Source of the DNA: Tubiluchus corallicola
Taxonomy: Eukaryota; Priapulida; Priapulimorpha; Priapulimorphida; Tubiluchidae
Length of the DNA stretch: 64,000 bases
NCBI GenBank assembly: GCA_030141605.1
Contig: JAQGDQ010000514.1
Coordinates: forward strand, 62,001 to 126,000
Direction of reading: 5' to 3'
Part shown: one piece after another, positions 45,378 through 56,975 of the stretch
Position numbering within the stretch: the stretch's first letter is position 1
How the letters are laid out: each line of letters opens with the position of its first letter
Program-made: the position numbers and the translations under genes
The notes under the pieces: generated by a model
The model's database searches: none
Told to the model about the DNA's origin: nothing
The model's input: the letters and a program-made list of their open reading frames with translations, nothing else

Positions 45378-46890
45378 ATGGACCCAGAACGCATTTTCAG
45401 GTGCCAGGTGGCAGTGAGAAGATTACGCATTGTCACCTGCGATATATGCGGGCGGGTCTGTCGTAGTATGAGAGCTATGCAGAGACACGTCACGATCGAT
45501 CATTATGGCCACGAAAGAAACTTTCTTTGCCACGTGTGTGGTCATACGGTCATGACGCAATACGGTCTAAGCTCTCATCTACTACGGAGACATCCAGCGA
45601 GACGACAGCGGCGACAACAGCAGCATCAAAATGGTGGCCGAGATGGCGGCGACGATGATGATGACGATGGGCCGTTTTGTGTGAGCAATGTGGGCTGCTG
45701 TTTCACACAATGGCAGCTTTAGAGAGGCACGCCGCACAACAGCAGCGTGGCGACCAAGATGGCGATGATGATGATGATGCTGATGAAGCTGCTGGTGGGC
45801 CGTTTTTGTGTGGCCAATGCGGCATGCTGTTCCACACAATGGCAGCTTTAGAGAGCCATGGCCCACAACAGCAGCAGCAGCATCAAAATGGTGGCCGAGA
45901 TGGCGGCGATGACGATGATGATGATGCTGATGCTGGTGGGCCGTTTTTGTGCAGCCAATGCGGCATGCTGTTCAACACATTGGCGGCTTTAGAGAGCCAC
46001 GTCACACAACAGCAGCAGCAACAAAATAGCGACGACATGGATGATGATGATGATGCTGATGCTGGTGGGTCGTTTTTGTGTGGGCAATGCGGCATGGTGT
46101 TCCACACATTGGCGGCTTTAGAGTGGCATGCCACACAACAGCAGCAGCAACAAAATGGTGGCTGTGACGACGACGGGCTGTTTTTGTGTGGGCAATGCGG
46201 CATGGTGTTCCACACATTGGCGGCTTTAGAGAGGCACGCCACACAACAGCAGCAGTAACAAAATGGCGCTCGAGATGGCGACGCCATGGATGATGATGAT
46301 GCTGATGCTGGTGGGTCGTTTTTGTGTGGGCAATGCGGCATGGCGTTCCACACATTGGCGGCTTTAGAGTGGCACGCCACACAACAGCAGCAGTAACAAA
46401 ATGGCGCTCGAGATGGTGACGCCATGGATGATGATGATGATGCTGATGCTGGTGGGTCGTTTTTGTGTGGGCAATGTGGCATGGCGTTCCACACATTGGC
46501 GGCTTTAGAGTGGCACGCCACACAACAGCAGCAGCAACAAAATGGTGGCTGTGACGACGACGGGCCGTTTTTGTGTGGGCAATGCGGCATGGTGTTCCAC
46601 ACATTGGCGGCTTTAGAGTGGCACGCCACACAACAGCAGCAGCAACAAAATGGTGGCTGTGACGACGACGGGCCGTTTTTGTGTGGGCAATGCGGCATGG
46701 CGTTCCACACATTGGCGGCTTTAGAGTGGCACGCCACACAACAGCAGCAGCAACAAAATGGTGGCTGTGACGACGACGGGCCGTTTTTGTGTGGGCAATG
46801 CGGCATGGCGTTCCACACATTGGCGGCTTTAGAGTGGCACGCCACACAACAGCAGCAGCAACAAAATGGTGGCTGTGACGACGACGGGCC
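45378..46890 (+). pseudogene. Zinc-finger array gene, copy 3, fused in frame to viral methyltransferase
   Basis: ATG 45378 (MDPERIFRCQ). Canonical fingers CDICGRVC...HVTIDH and CHVCGHTV...HLLRRH are intact and the frame continues past the position of the TGA seen in copy 2. A one-base shorter T-run near 45675 then changes frame, and ten degenerate fingers (CGQCGMxFHTLAALExH) follow with poly-Gln and poly-Asp linkers, TAA stops at 46256 and 46393. The last four fingers (from 46424) are open into the methyltransferase. Unit order differs slightly from copy 2, as expected of unequal exchange. No copy in the window is intact. Confidence 0.65.
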
Positions 46891-47744
46891 ATATCTAATG
46901 GAAAGGCATGTCACAGGAAAGGTACTTGAGTTAGGTGGAGGCGCTGGAGGAGGAACCCAATGGTTGGTCACCCAGAAGAAAGTTAAAGAAGTGACCACTC
47001 TATGCTTTGATAGAGAGGGACATGGCCGCCATCGATTGGGGGAAGAGAGAACTAACGGCTATGAGAAAAGCCACCTCCATTATTTTTCGACGTCTGTCAA
47101 TTACATTTAATGTTTCAGCGGAAGTTGGATGGCAGGTCAATGCGGCCAGTTGCATTAGCGGTAAAACGTTTAAAGGTAAGCAGGAAATTTACACTATGTA
47201 GATTTTTTAGTTAGCAAATAGATAGGTATCAAATTAGCGATAAGATATTGAGGCAGCTGTTTTAACTGTTTCGTCGTTTTGAAGTTATTTATTTATGTTG
47301 CAACTATAGCCTGAGGGAAAATACGACTGGCTAGTGTCAGATATAGGTGAAACAAAAACTCAATTTGACTACCAAACCTTATATTCCCGTAGAAAGAGAG
47401 AAAACTTTGACCGGATATTAACAAAAGACAAACCAAAATTAATAGTCTATAAAGAGTTAAGCCCGGGTGATTACAAGCTTGAGGAGTTTGTGAACAAATG
47501 GGGCTTGCGTGCTGTTAAGTTGCCTTATACTAGGAACTCCGGCACGGAATTCTACTTAGTCAATTTTGGGGAAGGCATGGAATACAGAGAAATGGCTAGG
47601 GTGGCCACTGAGCTGATGACTCGGATGAGAGTTATGGGACCTCCTATTACAGTAATGGAGAGTGAGAAAGAAATCAAAGAGGAATATTATCACCAAAGTA
47701 AACCAGACCCAAACAGGAGGAATCCACTTAAAGCACCAGACTAG
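46891..47744 (+). pseudogene. Flavivirus-like NS5 methyltransferase fragment, copy 2
   Basis: Shifted by exactly 9193 from copy 1 and nearly identical; the 47334-47744 part encodes the same 136 residues. Same SAM-binding motif, same frame change, same Asp, Lys and Glu, same missing first Lys. The identity points to a recent duplication of an already broken sequence. Confidence 0.75.
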
Positions 47745-47966
47745 ACACTAACCATAGAAAACCTCAAATTCAAGTATAATGTCAGACCTCCTAGGACGTA
47801 TTAAAGGAAACGTTTCATTGCCAACCATGCATAATTGTTGCCATGCCAACCATGCATAAACGACTGCATAAACATAACATAAACATATACATAAACATAG
47901 AACTCCATACACAAAGACGCCTACAAAATATTGAATAGTATAGAATATAGGAACAATTAAACGAAC

Positions 47967-48527
47967 ATGTATAAGAGGATCATACCAATGATGTTTTTCA
48001 TTTCTATGGTCAATGGAACGAAGGAAATGAGAAATGAAACGAGAGGAGAAAAAACTCCTACCCTGAGTGCATGCACTGCACTACCTACAATACATAGGCA
48101 TTATACATGCCCAGTTAAGAGCTGTTATGGATCCATGGTTGTTGTGGACCCAACAGTGCCATGTATATACGTTCAGAACTGTAAACCAGGAGAGTATATG
48201 CACTATAATTGTACTTGTGGGAATAAGAAAGCTGATTACTGCACACATCAGAGTGCCAAATATTTTCAGGATATGACGTGCCAAACTCCTTATGATGATT
48301 TAAATGGGATTGGAAATGACCCAACCATATGTTCAATTGGAAGTAAAAAACTCCAAGATTGTGAAGAGGAGAATAGAAGAGAAGAATCTATCCTGTATGT
48401 AAGTGATTTATGCATAAACATATGCATAAACATATCATCTTTAGCTACCGGGTCTTTACCAAACAATTTTCATCAGCATCACACTGACTCACAGTCACTA
48501 GTAAACACTTTAAACTGTCTTCCCTAA
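47967..48527 (+). CDS. Secreted or membrane Cys-rich ORF, copy 2 (unrecognised)
   Basis: Protein identical to 38774-39334: signal-peptide-like start, paired Cys, and the same foreign C-terminal tail. See that copy for interpretation. Confidence 0.4.
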   Translation: MYKRIIPMMFFISMVNGTKEMRNETRGEKTPTLSACTALPTIHRHYTCPVKSCYGSMVVVDPTVPCIYVQNCKPGEYMHYNCTCGNKKADYCTHQSAKYFQDMTCQTPYDDLNGIGNDPTICSIGSKKLQDCEEENRREESILYVSDLCINICINISSLATGSLPNNFHQHHTDSQSLVNTLNCLP

Positions 48528-48652
48528 TCAATGATGGTAATTCGATGAAAACCTTTTATTTTTCCATATGAATGCGAGTCGCTTGTACCTTAATTAAAAT
48601 TTCATCACAACAGATCCTTCCATAGTTATTTATTTATTGATATTTTTTACAG

Positions 48653-48777
48653 AGCTTGTACCTTGTGAGGAGAGTCTGGAAGGTTTTGACCTCAGCTGGG
48701 ATTCGACTGAGCAGAACTCAGAAGCAGGTGTTTCTACAGTAACCAGTGAACCAGTAAGCGAATTCAAGTGGTGTATG
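48653..48777 (+). CDS. Exon-like segment, copy 2 (125 nt)
   Basis: Same sequence and splice-like borders as 39460-39584. Confidence 0.4.
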
Positions 48778-48839
48778 GTGAGTACGAACAGCCAACGATG
48801 TTTTAGCACTTTGTCCATCTCATTTCTCGAGATGAAAAT

Positions 48840-49313
48840 GTGTTAGACATTTTTAATTATCAAATACAGACATATATAAACATAAAATTCACACTAATTT
48901 ATGAAAGAATACATTACATTAACTATTTGGACAATTCATTATTCTTCTGGCTTTTCATAGTCTGCGTTTTATACAGAAGTGGATATGAAATAATGGCACT
49001 CACTTTTATAGCATATGTTTACTTTATGTACCGATGTGACACATTCATGGGTATGGTGTTAGTATTCATAGGTTGGTCAATTAACACAACAATGGTGACT
49101 ATTGGCATCCTCATGATGTTAGGTATCACTAATCATTTAGTGGCAACAGTAAATGAAGCAATAGCTAGGGTGTACTACAAGAAAAGGACAAGAGGGTACT
49201 ACAATAAGCATGATCTGGTATATATGATCATGATGCTCTTACTTCCTATGGAGATGCACAGGATCCTTTCAACATTATGTTATTCGGCTCTCACGTACTT
49301 ATTGGATCTGTAG
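48840..49313 (+). pseudogene. Multi-spanning membrane protein ORF, copy 2
   Basis: Same residues as 39647-40120, with one silent change seen (GTATTCATAGG for GTATTTATAGG). Confidence 0.4.
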
Positions 49314-50513
49314 AAAAAGTGATTGATGGTGAATTAGAACTTAATACCATTCTCTACGACGCTTTTAGATCCGGCCCTCATGGAATTCTCCACGCTATCT
49401 TTAGGACAGTTAAATTAATTTATAACATTTTATTTGGTGATAGCGACGAAATTCAACATAGCTCACAATGGTATCCTTATTTTAAACAAAAATTGACTGA
49501 TTTAATATCCAAAGGTAAATCAGGCTCACGTTCTGCCGTTGAATGGACCACCTGCTTTCTCCTACTAAAAGTGCTACCTAAAATTGCAAAATGTGGCTTT
49601 CATGTTTATGATTATATTATGGACTCTCACGACCAACATCAAGGGATAAAAGAATTTTTTAACTTTTTGGAAACTGAAGACAGCCGTGAAATGTTGCAGC
49701 GCTTTTTGAAACAAGGCACAGTAGGGCTTCTTTTTGATCCGGATGATTTTAAACAATGGCAAGAAGATAACAACATCATAGGTCAAGTTCCACATTGTTC
49801 TGTAGGAATTTTGGGTAACATAATCGATTTATTTGAATCTTTTGAAACTAGTGTAGAGCAAATATTCTTCTCTCCAAAAATTCACAATGCTGTATTGGAT
49901 CGCGAACAAGCTAAGCAAGTTCCCAAATGCAAAAACCCCACCTCTCGTATTTCCGCTTTAAAATATGTTAGTTGTGCTTCTGTCCCTGTAATTGACCCTC
50001 TGGATTATCCTTCTGTCCCTTTTAATAGCGCCACTCCATTCCTCCATGCGCTGATGAGTCTACTGCCACTACGTAAGCTGCCTTTAATAATGTAGAACAA
50101 CTATGCTTAAAGACACCTGAATTGGTGCGTAGTGGCCTCGAGAAGAAAAATTTAACTATATCACACAAAATTCTTTCTGGGTACAACGTAATTTAGATAA
50201 AAATTTCCCGTTCTTTAGAGATTTCGATGAAGAAGAAAGTGTAATTAAGCCCAAGTATGTAAAAGTCTTCGACGCCACGCCAGGCCGTGGCGGCACCACA
50301 CAATACATATGGCAATCCACCCTTAATGCTGACATTCATTTCTATCAGGACCCTCAAGATAAATGGCCCATTGACATTCCTGTCAACCTATACGGTTTGG
50401 CCGTATTGCTGTACGGGAAAAATGCATTTTTGGCCCAATACGGCTTACAAGAAAATCCATACGGCGAAAAGAAAAATATACGGCAAAATCAAAATGTTGC
50501 TCAGCGAAAATAA
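49277..50513 (+). pseudogene. Unrecognised ORF B, copy 2, more degraded
   Basis: Matches 40084-41328 but has a base missing at CCACTCCATTCC (about 50035), which ends the first frame at 50093, and a further deletion near 50190 where copy 1 has an internal ATG. The second half is recognisable from TTCGACGCCACGCCAGG to AATGTTGCTCAGCG. Confidence 0.4.
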
Positions 50514-50642
50514 TCGCATCGAATATTCCCTTTTCGATCGGTACTTTCATGCAGACGATCTTACTTCCGTTCAAACGTCGTCATTGCGCACACTCAGCTA
50601 ATAATTTTTAACATCCGGTTAACCACTTCCGCTATTTCATTC

Positions 50643-52248
50643 GTGAGAAAAAACACGGCAAGCGAACGTGTTCCTCCAGCGAAAAAGCAAAAAACTGGAA
50701 CTGGACGTCATTTAAAAGAATGGGAGAGCCAAAATGCTTATTATACCTTCTTAGTTATGCTTGCTCTCTCTACTTCCATTCATGGAACTATTGTAAGTGT
50801 GAACAGTATCATCCCTCAACTGTCTCAGGAGGCGATTTACAAGCACCAAGACGTTTTAGCGTCATATGGGATTATCATCACTGATCCCAAGCCCATTGGG
50901 TATCAAGTATCCCAATCTTACAAGATAATAAGAGTAGAAATGTCCAAAGCATGGAACATTCACTACCAGCTCTTCAATGATCCAGAAAATGACTACCCCT
51001 CCAAGGCCAACCATCGAGATAAAAGATTCCTAGGAATGATTGTAGCCGGTGCTGCGATGGCAGAAGCCACTGCAGCCTTAGCATTGGGGGCAACCAACAG
51101 GGCCGAAATTAATGCCCTCAACAGGAAAATGAGTGAGTTAAAAAACAACCAAGATATGATGAACCACGAGCTGACTGTAGTAAATAAGGAAGTTGGCATT
51201 TTAGGACATGACCTGGAAGAATTGGAACGACTTGTTGGTAATGTTGACCATAACGTCCACAAGCTTATGCAGGCCCATGCAAAAGATATGACTCAGCTCC
51301 ATGAATATCTAAATTCAGTTAGGTATGGACATGGATTGAGATCTATAACATCGTCTAAGATAGATCCACTCCTCATAAGCCCGACTCAATTTAATCTTCT
51401 CATGTCTAATCCCAACTGCAGTGTCCCTTTGTCCTATGGTGCAAGCAGAGCAATAGTAATCAAATCAGAACCGGAGAGGTTGTGGATGTTGGTTAATGTG
51501 AGAGAGATCATTCAATCACCAAGCAGAGTGCATGTCAAAACCAAAAATGGTCCCCATAGTTAAAGGGGGCACTTGGGTGATTCATGGGGCTCCATTTGAC
51601 ATGATTTTGGACCTCAAGAGTATTAAGATTATTCCCCCTGGGTCCTGCCAGGACTTCAACGTGATTGTATGCTCTGATGACCTAGAGACACAACCATTTG
51701 ACCAGTCTTTAAAGTATGAAAGATCTCCTGAAAATTGGGGTATTGTGACCTTAATGGGGGGTTGGATAGTCCAGAAGCAAGCCAGTTATCAACTTAGAAC
51801 GGTCTTCACTCATTCAGGGGCCTCTGAGAGGACAATACCCAAAAATTCCAGCCTTGTTTTAACGTGTAAGAAGATCCTAGAGTACCACTTACCTGGTTAC
51901 TTACTTCGATGCAGTGACACTCTGCATAGGCTGAAAAGCTGGATCCCAAGATTAGAAAGCCATAATTTGACAAGCTATACAGATGAGATCAATGTCCTAA
52001 TAAATAAGACTCATGCTTTACTCATCTCTCATCATGAAATTGAACCTCTCAGCTGGTATGAAGACTATTCATCTGCTAGAGACTGGTTATGGTTGATATC
52101 AGTAGTAACTTCTGTTGAGGTTAACCTGTTAATTATTTGGATTATATACAGACTGGTAAAGATTCGAGTTAAAAACCGCAAAATGATCCAGGGTGAAGAG
52201 GTAGAAATGCAAGAATACAACAGTAGAAGATCAGAAGATCAGCCCTAG
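50643..52248 (+). pseudogene. Class I viral fusion glycoprotein (F-like), copy 2, longest copy with a frame break
   Basis: The only copy that keeps the distal part. The base after the F start region is lost, so the frame is continuous with an upstream basic leader (KNTASERVPPAKKQKTGTG) instead of the ATG used in the other copies. Arg-Asp-Lys-Arg is at 51014-51025, followed by the fusion peptide and heptad helix. The first frame ends TAA at 51561; the distal part lies in a neighbouring frame from about 51541, with CQDFNVIVCSDDLE, WGIVTLMGGWIVQKQ, LTCKKILEYHLPGYLLRC and a C-terminal anchor (WLWLISVVTSVEVNLLIIW) with a short cytoplasmic tail to TAG 52246. Type I membrane fusion protein of a negative-strand virus by layout. 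Confidence 0.65.
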
Positions 52249-52337
52249 CTACTCTTTAGAACATGGAACAATTCAGCTTGCTAGTCATATCCCCATTAAT
52301 CGCTTCACTTTTTATCTTGTAAAAAAATGAAGTCAAA
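52249..52337 (+). promoter_or_regulatory. Viral gene-junction-like spacer
   Basis: Between the fusion ORF stop and the next ATG. It contains CTTGTAAAAAAATGAAGTC: a seven-A tract like a mononegavirus gene end, then a short block before ATG. GAAGTCAAAATG also precedes the third fusion copy at 54013-54024. Suggests both ORFs were captured as one viral RNA. Confidence 0.35.
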
Positions 52338-53132
52338 ATGACTTATGAGAGACACCTCAACTCACCTCTCAGCCTGGAATTTGAGAATGCTTTTATATTT
52401 GATATACATCACAAAACTCCAACAGAAGTAGCCAAAATTTGGGCTCTTGGACCTCCAGGAAAATGTCAATATCTGGATTACTTGAAAAAAGTTTCTCAGG
52501 AAATCAAGATCAGCCCTCCAGAACCTCTAGCGAGTTACCAGCACTCTAGGATGATGGAGAACTGCAATTCCTTTTTTTGGAAAAGAAAGAAGTCACCCAC
52601 TGAAGGAGAAGCCACCGACCAATCCAGGAGAGAACCTCCACAGAAGGAGGAATATGAAATCAAAGAGATTAAACTTGGGGACATGGCAAAACCCGCTACA
52701 GAGCTACAACATGCTGAGGAAACAATTGCGAGATATGCCAAGAGCTATCTGGCCGGCAAATATGAACATATTCCTCCACGACTTAGCATTGATATCAGTC
52801 TACTTCAAAGAAGACTGCTGCTAGAAAAGATCAGCAGCATTTTTGCCAACTCATCTGTAGCCAACAACAATCCGATTTTAATCAAAATTAATTCGAATCA
52901 TGTCTTCCACTTGTTGGGCCATTCTCTATTTGAACACCGCCGTGATAGTATAATTGTAACACATGTCAGTCATTTCACGGGGGGACTAGATGCAGCAATT
53001 TCTCGACTTACTGTCAAAATCTTACATGCTCTGCTAGATCAAGAAGATCAATCAGAGAAGCGCAATGTTATAGAAGAGTTCATAGAACTCATTCATAAGC
53101 ATATACTTGTTCCCATAAATCTCAGAAAATAA
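52338..53132 (+). CDS. Virus-like ORF following the fusion gene (matrix-like position), intact
   Basis: ATG 52338 to TAA 53130, 264 codons without a break. N-terminal part LSLEFENAFIFDIHHKTPTE, a central charged linker (KRKKSPTEGEATDQSRREPP), and a helical C-terminal half with NPILIKINSNHVFHLLGHSL and ISRLTVKILHALLDQEDQ. No signal peptide or membrane segment. Its place next to a fusion gene suggests an internal structural protein such as a matrix or phosphoprotein, but I recognise no family. Single copy; the duplicates of the fusion ORF lack it. Confidence 0.5.
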   Translation: MTYERHLNSPLSLEFENAFIFDIHHKTPTEVAKIWALGPPGKCQYLDYLKKVSQEIKISPPEPLASYQHSRMMENCNSFFWKRKKSPTEGEATDQSRREPPQKEEYEIKEIKLGDMAKPATELQHAEETIARYAKSYLAGKYEHIPPRLSIDISLLQRRLLLEKISSIFANSSVANNNPILIKINSNHVFHLLGHSLFEHRRDSIIVTHVSHFTGGLDAAISRLTVKILHALLDQEDQSEKRNVIEEFIELIHKHILVPINLRK

Positions 53133-53524
53133 AGCGGAGGCAAAGCGGTAACAAAAAATTCATCGTTCGTTTTTTTCAGTTCCTCGAGGCAGAGAAAAGT
53201 TTAAGTTTGTTATTTCATGTTTATTAAGTCCAAAGATTGTTCAGTAGCATCACTATCTAGTATTACATAAACTCTCTATCGCACTGCGAGTGTCATTTCC
53301 ACCGACATTATTTCCCATTCTGACGTTGTTTTTGGAAAGATTTCTTCAAGTATTGCTGTTGCAACTAGTAAATAATCAATAGACTGCAAACGAGTTGTGT
53401 GCGCCTCGCTGAATGAAGTAAGCGTCTTGCTGTTCATCCTTTAAAAAATCTACTCAAATTTATGTGTAGGCCTGGGGACAAGCGGTATGAATGTTGTAAG
53501 AATGATGTGTAAAAGTAATAATAT

Positions 53525-53825
53525 TGTTCTGCAGGGCTGTGATGAGATAGTGTAATACTGGCAGGGGAATACAGCAGACTGCTCAGGTGTGCGTGTGAAC
53601 GTGACTTTATCTAGCACATAGACTCTTATTCTGACCTTGTGTTAGTAGGAGCCACTAGTCACGTGCACACCTGAGCTTATAAAAAGGGTAGGTCTGCTGT
53701 AGATCCTTGTCAGTGGTCGTCTCATCTCAGCTCTGTTCACATTTCAGGCTTTGCTCTGTTCTATTCTGTTCGGTAAGCTATTTGGAATATTTTATAATAA
53801 ATTGTCATTTTGATTTTATTATTCA
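53525..53825 (+). mobile_element. LTR, copy 3 (301 bp), upstream of fusion copy 3
   Basis: TGTTCTGCAGGG to TTATTATTCA with TTATAAAAAGGG, CGGTAAGCTATTTGG donor and AATAAA. More diverged from the other two copies than they are from each other, so an independent copy. It is followed by about 190 bp and an acceptor TTTTTATATACAG just before the fusion ORF, the arrangement of a spliced env message. Confidence 0.65.
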
Positions 53826-54021
53826 TTGTGGTTTTGGTTTGGCATTGACTTAGTTGAGACATGCCGCACGGTGTAGGCCGCGGTGCCATCCGTCCTGCCT
53901 CCGTTAAAAGCGGACAGCAGCCCAATATTTTAAGAAAGTTTTGTTTGCAGCAGAAATGTTATAGAAACTTTTTATTGTTTTTATACCTATCTATTGTCTT
54001 TTTTATATACAGGAAGTCAAA

Positions 54022-54834
54022 ATGGCTTATTATACCTTCTTAGTTATGCTTGCTCTCTCTACTTCCATTCATGGAACTATTGTAAGTGTGAACAGTATCA
54101 TCCCTCAACTGTCTCAGGAGGCGATTTACAAGCACCAAGACGTTTTAGCGTCATATGGGATTATCATCACTGATCCCAAGCCCATTGGGTATCAAGTATC
54201 CCAATCTTACAAGATAATAAGAGTAGAAATGTCCAAAGCATGGAACATTCACTACCAGCTCTTCAATGATCCAGAAAATGACTACCCCTCCAAGGCCAAC
54301 CATCGAGATAAAAGATTCCTAGGAATGATTGTAGCCGGTGCTGCGATGGCAGAAGCCACTGCAGCCTTAGCATTGGGGGCAACCAACAGGGCCGAAATTA
54401 ATGCCCTCAACAGGAAAATGAGTGAGTTAAAAAACAACCAAGATATGATGAACCACGAGCTGACTGTAGTAAATAAGGAAGTTGGCATTTTAGGACATGA
54501 CCTGGAAGAATTGGAACGACTTGTTGGTAATGTTGACCATAACGTCCACAAGCTTATGCAGGCCCATGCAAAAGATATGACTCAGCTCCATGAATATCTA
54601 AATTCAGTTAGGTATGGACATGGATTGAGATCTATAACATCGTCTAAGATAGATTCACTCCTCATAAGCCCGACTCAATTTAATCTTCTCATGTCTAATC
54701 CCAACTGCAGTGTCCCTTTGTCCTATGGTGCAAGCAGAGCAATAGTAATCAAATCAGAACCGGAGAGGTTGTGGATGTTGGTTAATGTGAGAGAGATCAT
54801 TCAATCACCAAGCAGAGTGCATGTCAAAACCAAA
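54022..54834 (+). pseudogene. Class I viral fusion glycoprotein (F-like), copy 3, truncated
   Basis: ATG 54022, shifted by exactly 12473 from copy 1 with very few changes. Arg-Asp-Lys-Arg at 54304-54315, fusion peptide and heptad helix kept, same switch to hAT-like sequence after HVKTKN. Upstream context differs: LTR copy 3 and a predicted 3' splice site (ends 54012) replace the ORF B flank. Could be expressed as an LTR-driven, env-like truncated glycoprotein without membrane anchor. Confidence 0.65.
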
Positions 54835-55192
54835 AATGTTTTGTGGTGGAGCATACGCTGGATGGGTGAAAGCCTCGTCAGAAGGCTCCGACTACTCGTT
54901 TTGTGTTCCATGTAGGAAAAATGTGAAAGTGCGAGCGTCCGGGTTTTACGACCTGAAGAGCCATTTCTCATCAACACGTGGACACAAGGAAAGTGTGGCG
55001 AAAACTAAAACTTTTCGGTCGATGGATGATCATTTCAAACCAGCGAAGGAACCTGTTGTTAGCTCTAATGCCACAGCTGCAGAAATTTTATTTTGTCAGT
55101 TTGTGGCCGAACACAACTTGCCACCTTCCATTGCTGACCATTTCAGTTCCAGTTTTTTTGTTCCAATTATTTTTTGTTGTTGTGTGGACTGA
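54835..55192 (+). pseudogene. hAT-type transposase N-terminal zinc-finger fragment, copy 2
   Basis: Same protein as 42362-42719, including FCVPCRKNVKV and HFSSTRGHKES. Confidence 0.5.
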
Positions 55193-55333
55193 TATGCGAT
55201 CTCCTGACTGGTCTGTTTCTGTTGGCTCCCAGCAAATTAACACATTTTCAGATTCGGTAAGGTCCCGTGCTGTCTTATAAGGTTTAGCAAGACCCTATAT
55301 AAGGGCAACGCTAATAACAGGTTGACAAGTATG

Positions 55334-56478
55334 CATTGAACACGACTATCTTAAGAACATAGCTGACACTCAAACTCTTTACCATCATGATAAATTTTCA
55401 AATGTCCTTGATAATTTTGATTTCGTGATCTGTGACTCTATCGATTTTCTCCACCTTCGGGCCATTTCTAGCAACGATTATATTTCGAAGTGTGAAGCAA
55501 AAGTTAAAAATAAAGGCACCTTTTAGTTTAGTATTGGGTTAGAACAAATTAAAAACTTAAATATTTTAAAATTAAATTTACAAACACTACAAATTTCACA
55601 TATCTCCTAACGTTAAAGCAAATCAAGTTTATATTTTCCTCCAATGTTCTGAAAAATTAGATAACAAAGAAGGTTTAGTTGCTTGGTCCGCTTGGTATCA
55701 ATTCATACATTTTGTTGTTCGTTATCGCATGTACGCTGTAGAAAATGCTTTTAAACGTAAAATGAAACAATTGACGTTAGCCCATCCTATTCTTTCTAAA
55801 GTTAAAGATAAGCCTTGCCACTACACAACCTTCTCCCCTACCCTAACGTCAGACCGCTTTGAAACCATGTTTGAATGTAAGCATAACAAGCTCAAAAATA
55901 ACCATCGCCTTAACCGTATCGAAGCAATTTTGAACGATAATAAATTTTAGAAATCTGCTAGCAAACTCCAAAATTTAGAATATCTTAACGTAGAAGACGT
56001 TAAGAAAGGATCCCGATTATGCCCAAGAAAATTAAGTAATCAAATTGTAATAGCAAAATGGAACACCGAAAAATCAAAAGTATCTGATGATTCAGTTTTA
56101 GTAGCCGACTTTTTAGGAAATTTAGTTAAGAAAATTACCGGCGCTGATCCGTTTAACACCCCTGTAGTACAAGTATCTAAAAACGCAACCTTAGTTCATT
56201 CTGCTGTAAGAGACCGCTTAGACCATCCAAATAAGCAATTATCTGACGAACAAATTACTCAACTCTTAGACGCTGCAGAATACGTATGTATGCCTCCATC
56301 CCACCCTATCAAAATTGCAACCTGGGATGAATTAGGACATTTAATCAATAGACAAGGTGCTTCCGGAATGTTAGACGATTGTCAAGATTTAGGAACTCTT
56401 TACGACCGCCCTGGCACTCGCGAAGTTGTAGAACGTATAATTAACGATTTGCAAAAGTTCCAATTTTACCAAGGTTGA
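55334..56478 (+). pseudogene. Unrecognised ORF C, copy 2, longest version with in-frame TAGs
   Basis: Extends the 42861 copy. After MYAVENAFKRKMKQLT and LNRIEAILNDNKF comes TAG (55948), then the same frame continues: SKLQNLEYLNVEDVKKGSRL, VADFLGNLVKKITGADPFN, RDRLDHPNKQLSDEQITQLL and GTREVVERIINDLQKFQF to TGA 56476. Another TAG lies near 55523. Like ORF B it has T-ending codons, so the two may come from one source. No family recognised. It abuts the NS3-like ORF directly. Confidence 0.4.
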
Positions 56479-56975
56479 CTAAGGGAGACATAGTGATTAG
56501 TCCAAGACTAAAAGTAGGATGGTTTACATATTATGTTGATTGTAGTTACCAGGGTAGAGTTGAGAGAGTAGAAGCAAACGGAATTGTGCGGGTTAAGTTT
56601 CCTACTACAGTACACGGAGACAGTGGGCAACCCATATACATGGAAACAGAAAGAGGAAACGTGTGTGTGGGTTGCATTGCATACAGTAGCAATTTGAATG
56701 GAGACATGGTAGAGGAAACGATAGCAACTGAAACTCACGGAATCTCAACTAAGGTAGAGCAGGGAAAGATACGAATTGTAACATCTTATTGTGGGAGTGG
56801 TAAAACTAGAGAAAAGATTCCATCTTGTTTGAAAAGTAGGTCTATTGGACAGAAAGCATACATACTAGCTCCTGACAGAGTAGTAGCACGTGAGAATTAC
56901 GAATCCTTGAAGAAAGTGCTAAAAGAGAAAATAGCATTGAGGACATCAGATGCTAATCCAGAGGAAAGAAAGATG
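56479..56975 (+). pseudogene. Flavivirus-like NS3 fragment: protease C-terminus and helicase motif I
   Basis: Frame opens at about 56475. GDSGQPI (Ser codon 56622-56624) is the serine-protease nucleophile block; the His and Asp of the triad would lie upstream and are absent. Next TSYCGSGKTRE (GSGKT 56793-56807) is the Walker A of an SF2 helicase, then AYILAPDRVVARENYESLKK, motif Ia. The reading breaks off after SDANPEERKM, at an insertion. In life the viral enzyme processes the polyprotein and unwinds RNA; here it is a dead germline copy. Confidence 0.8.
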
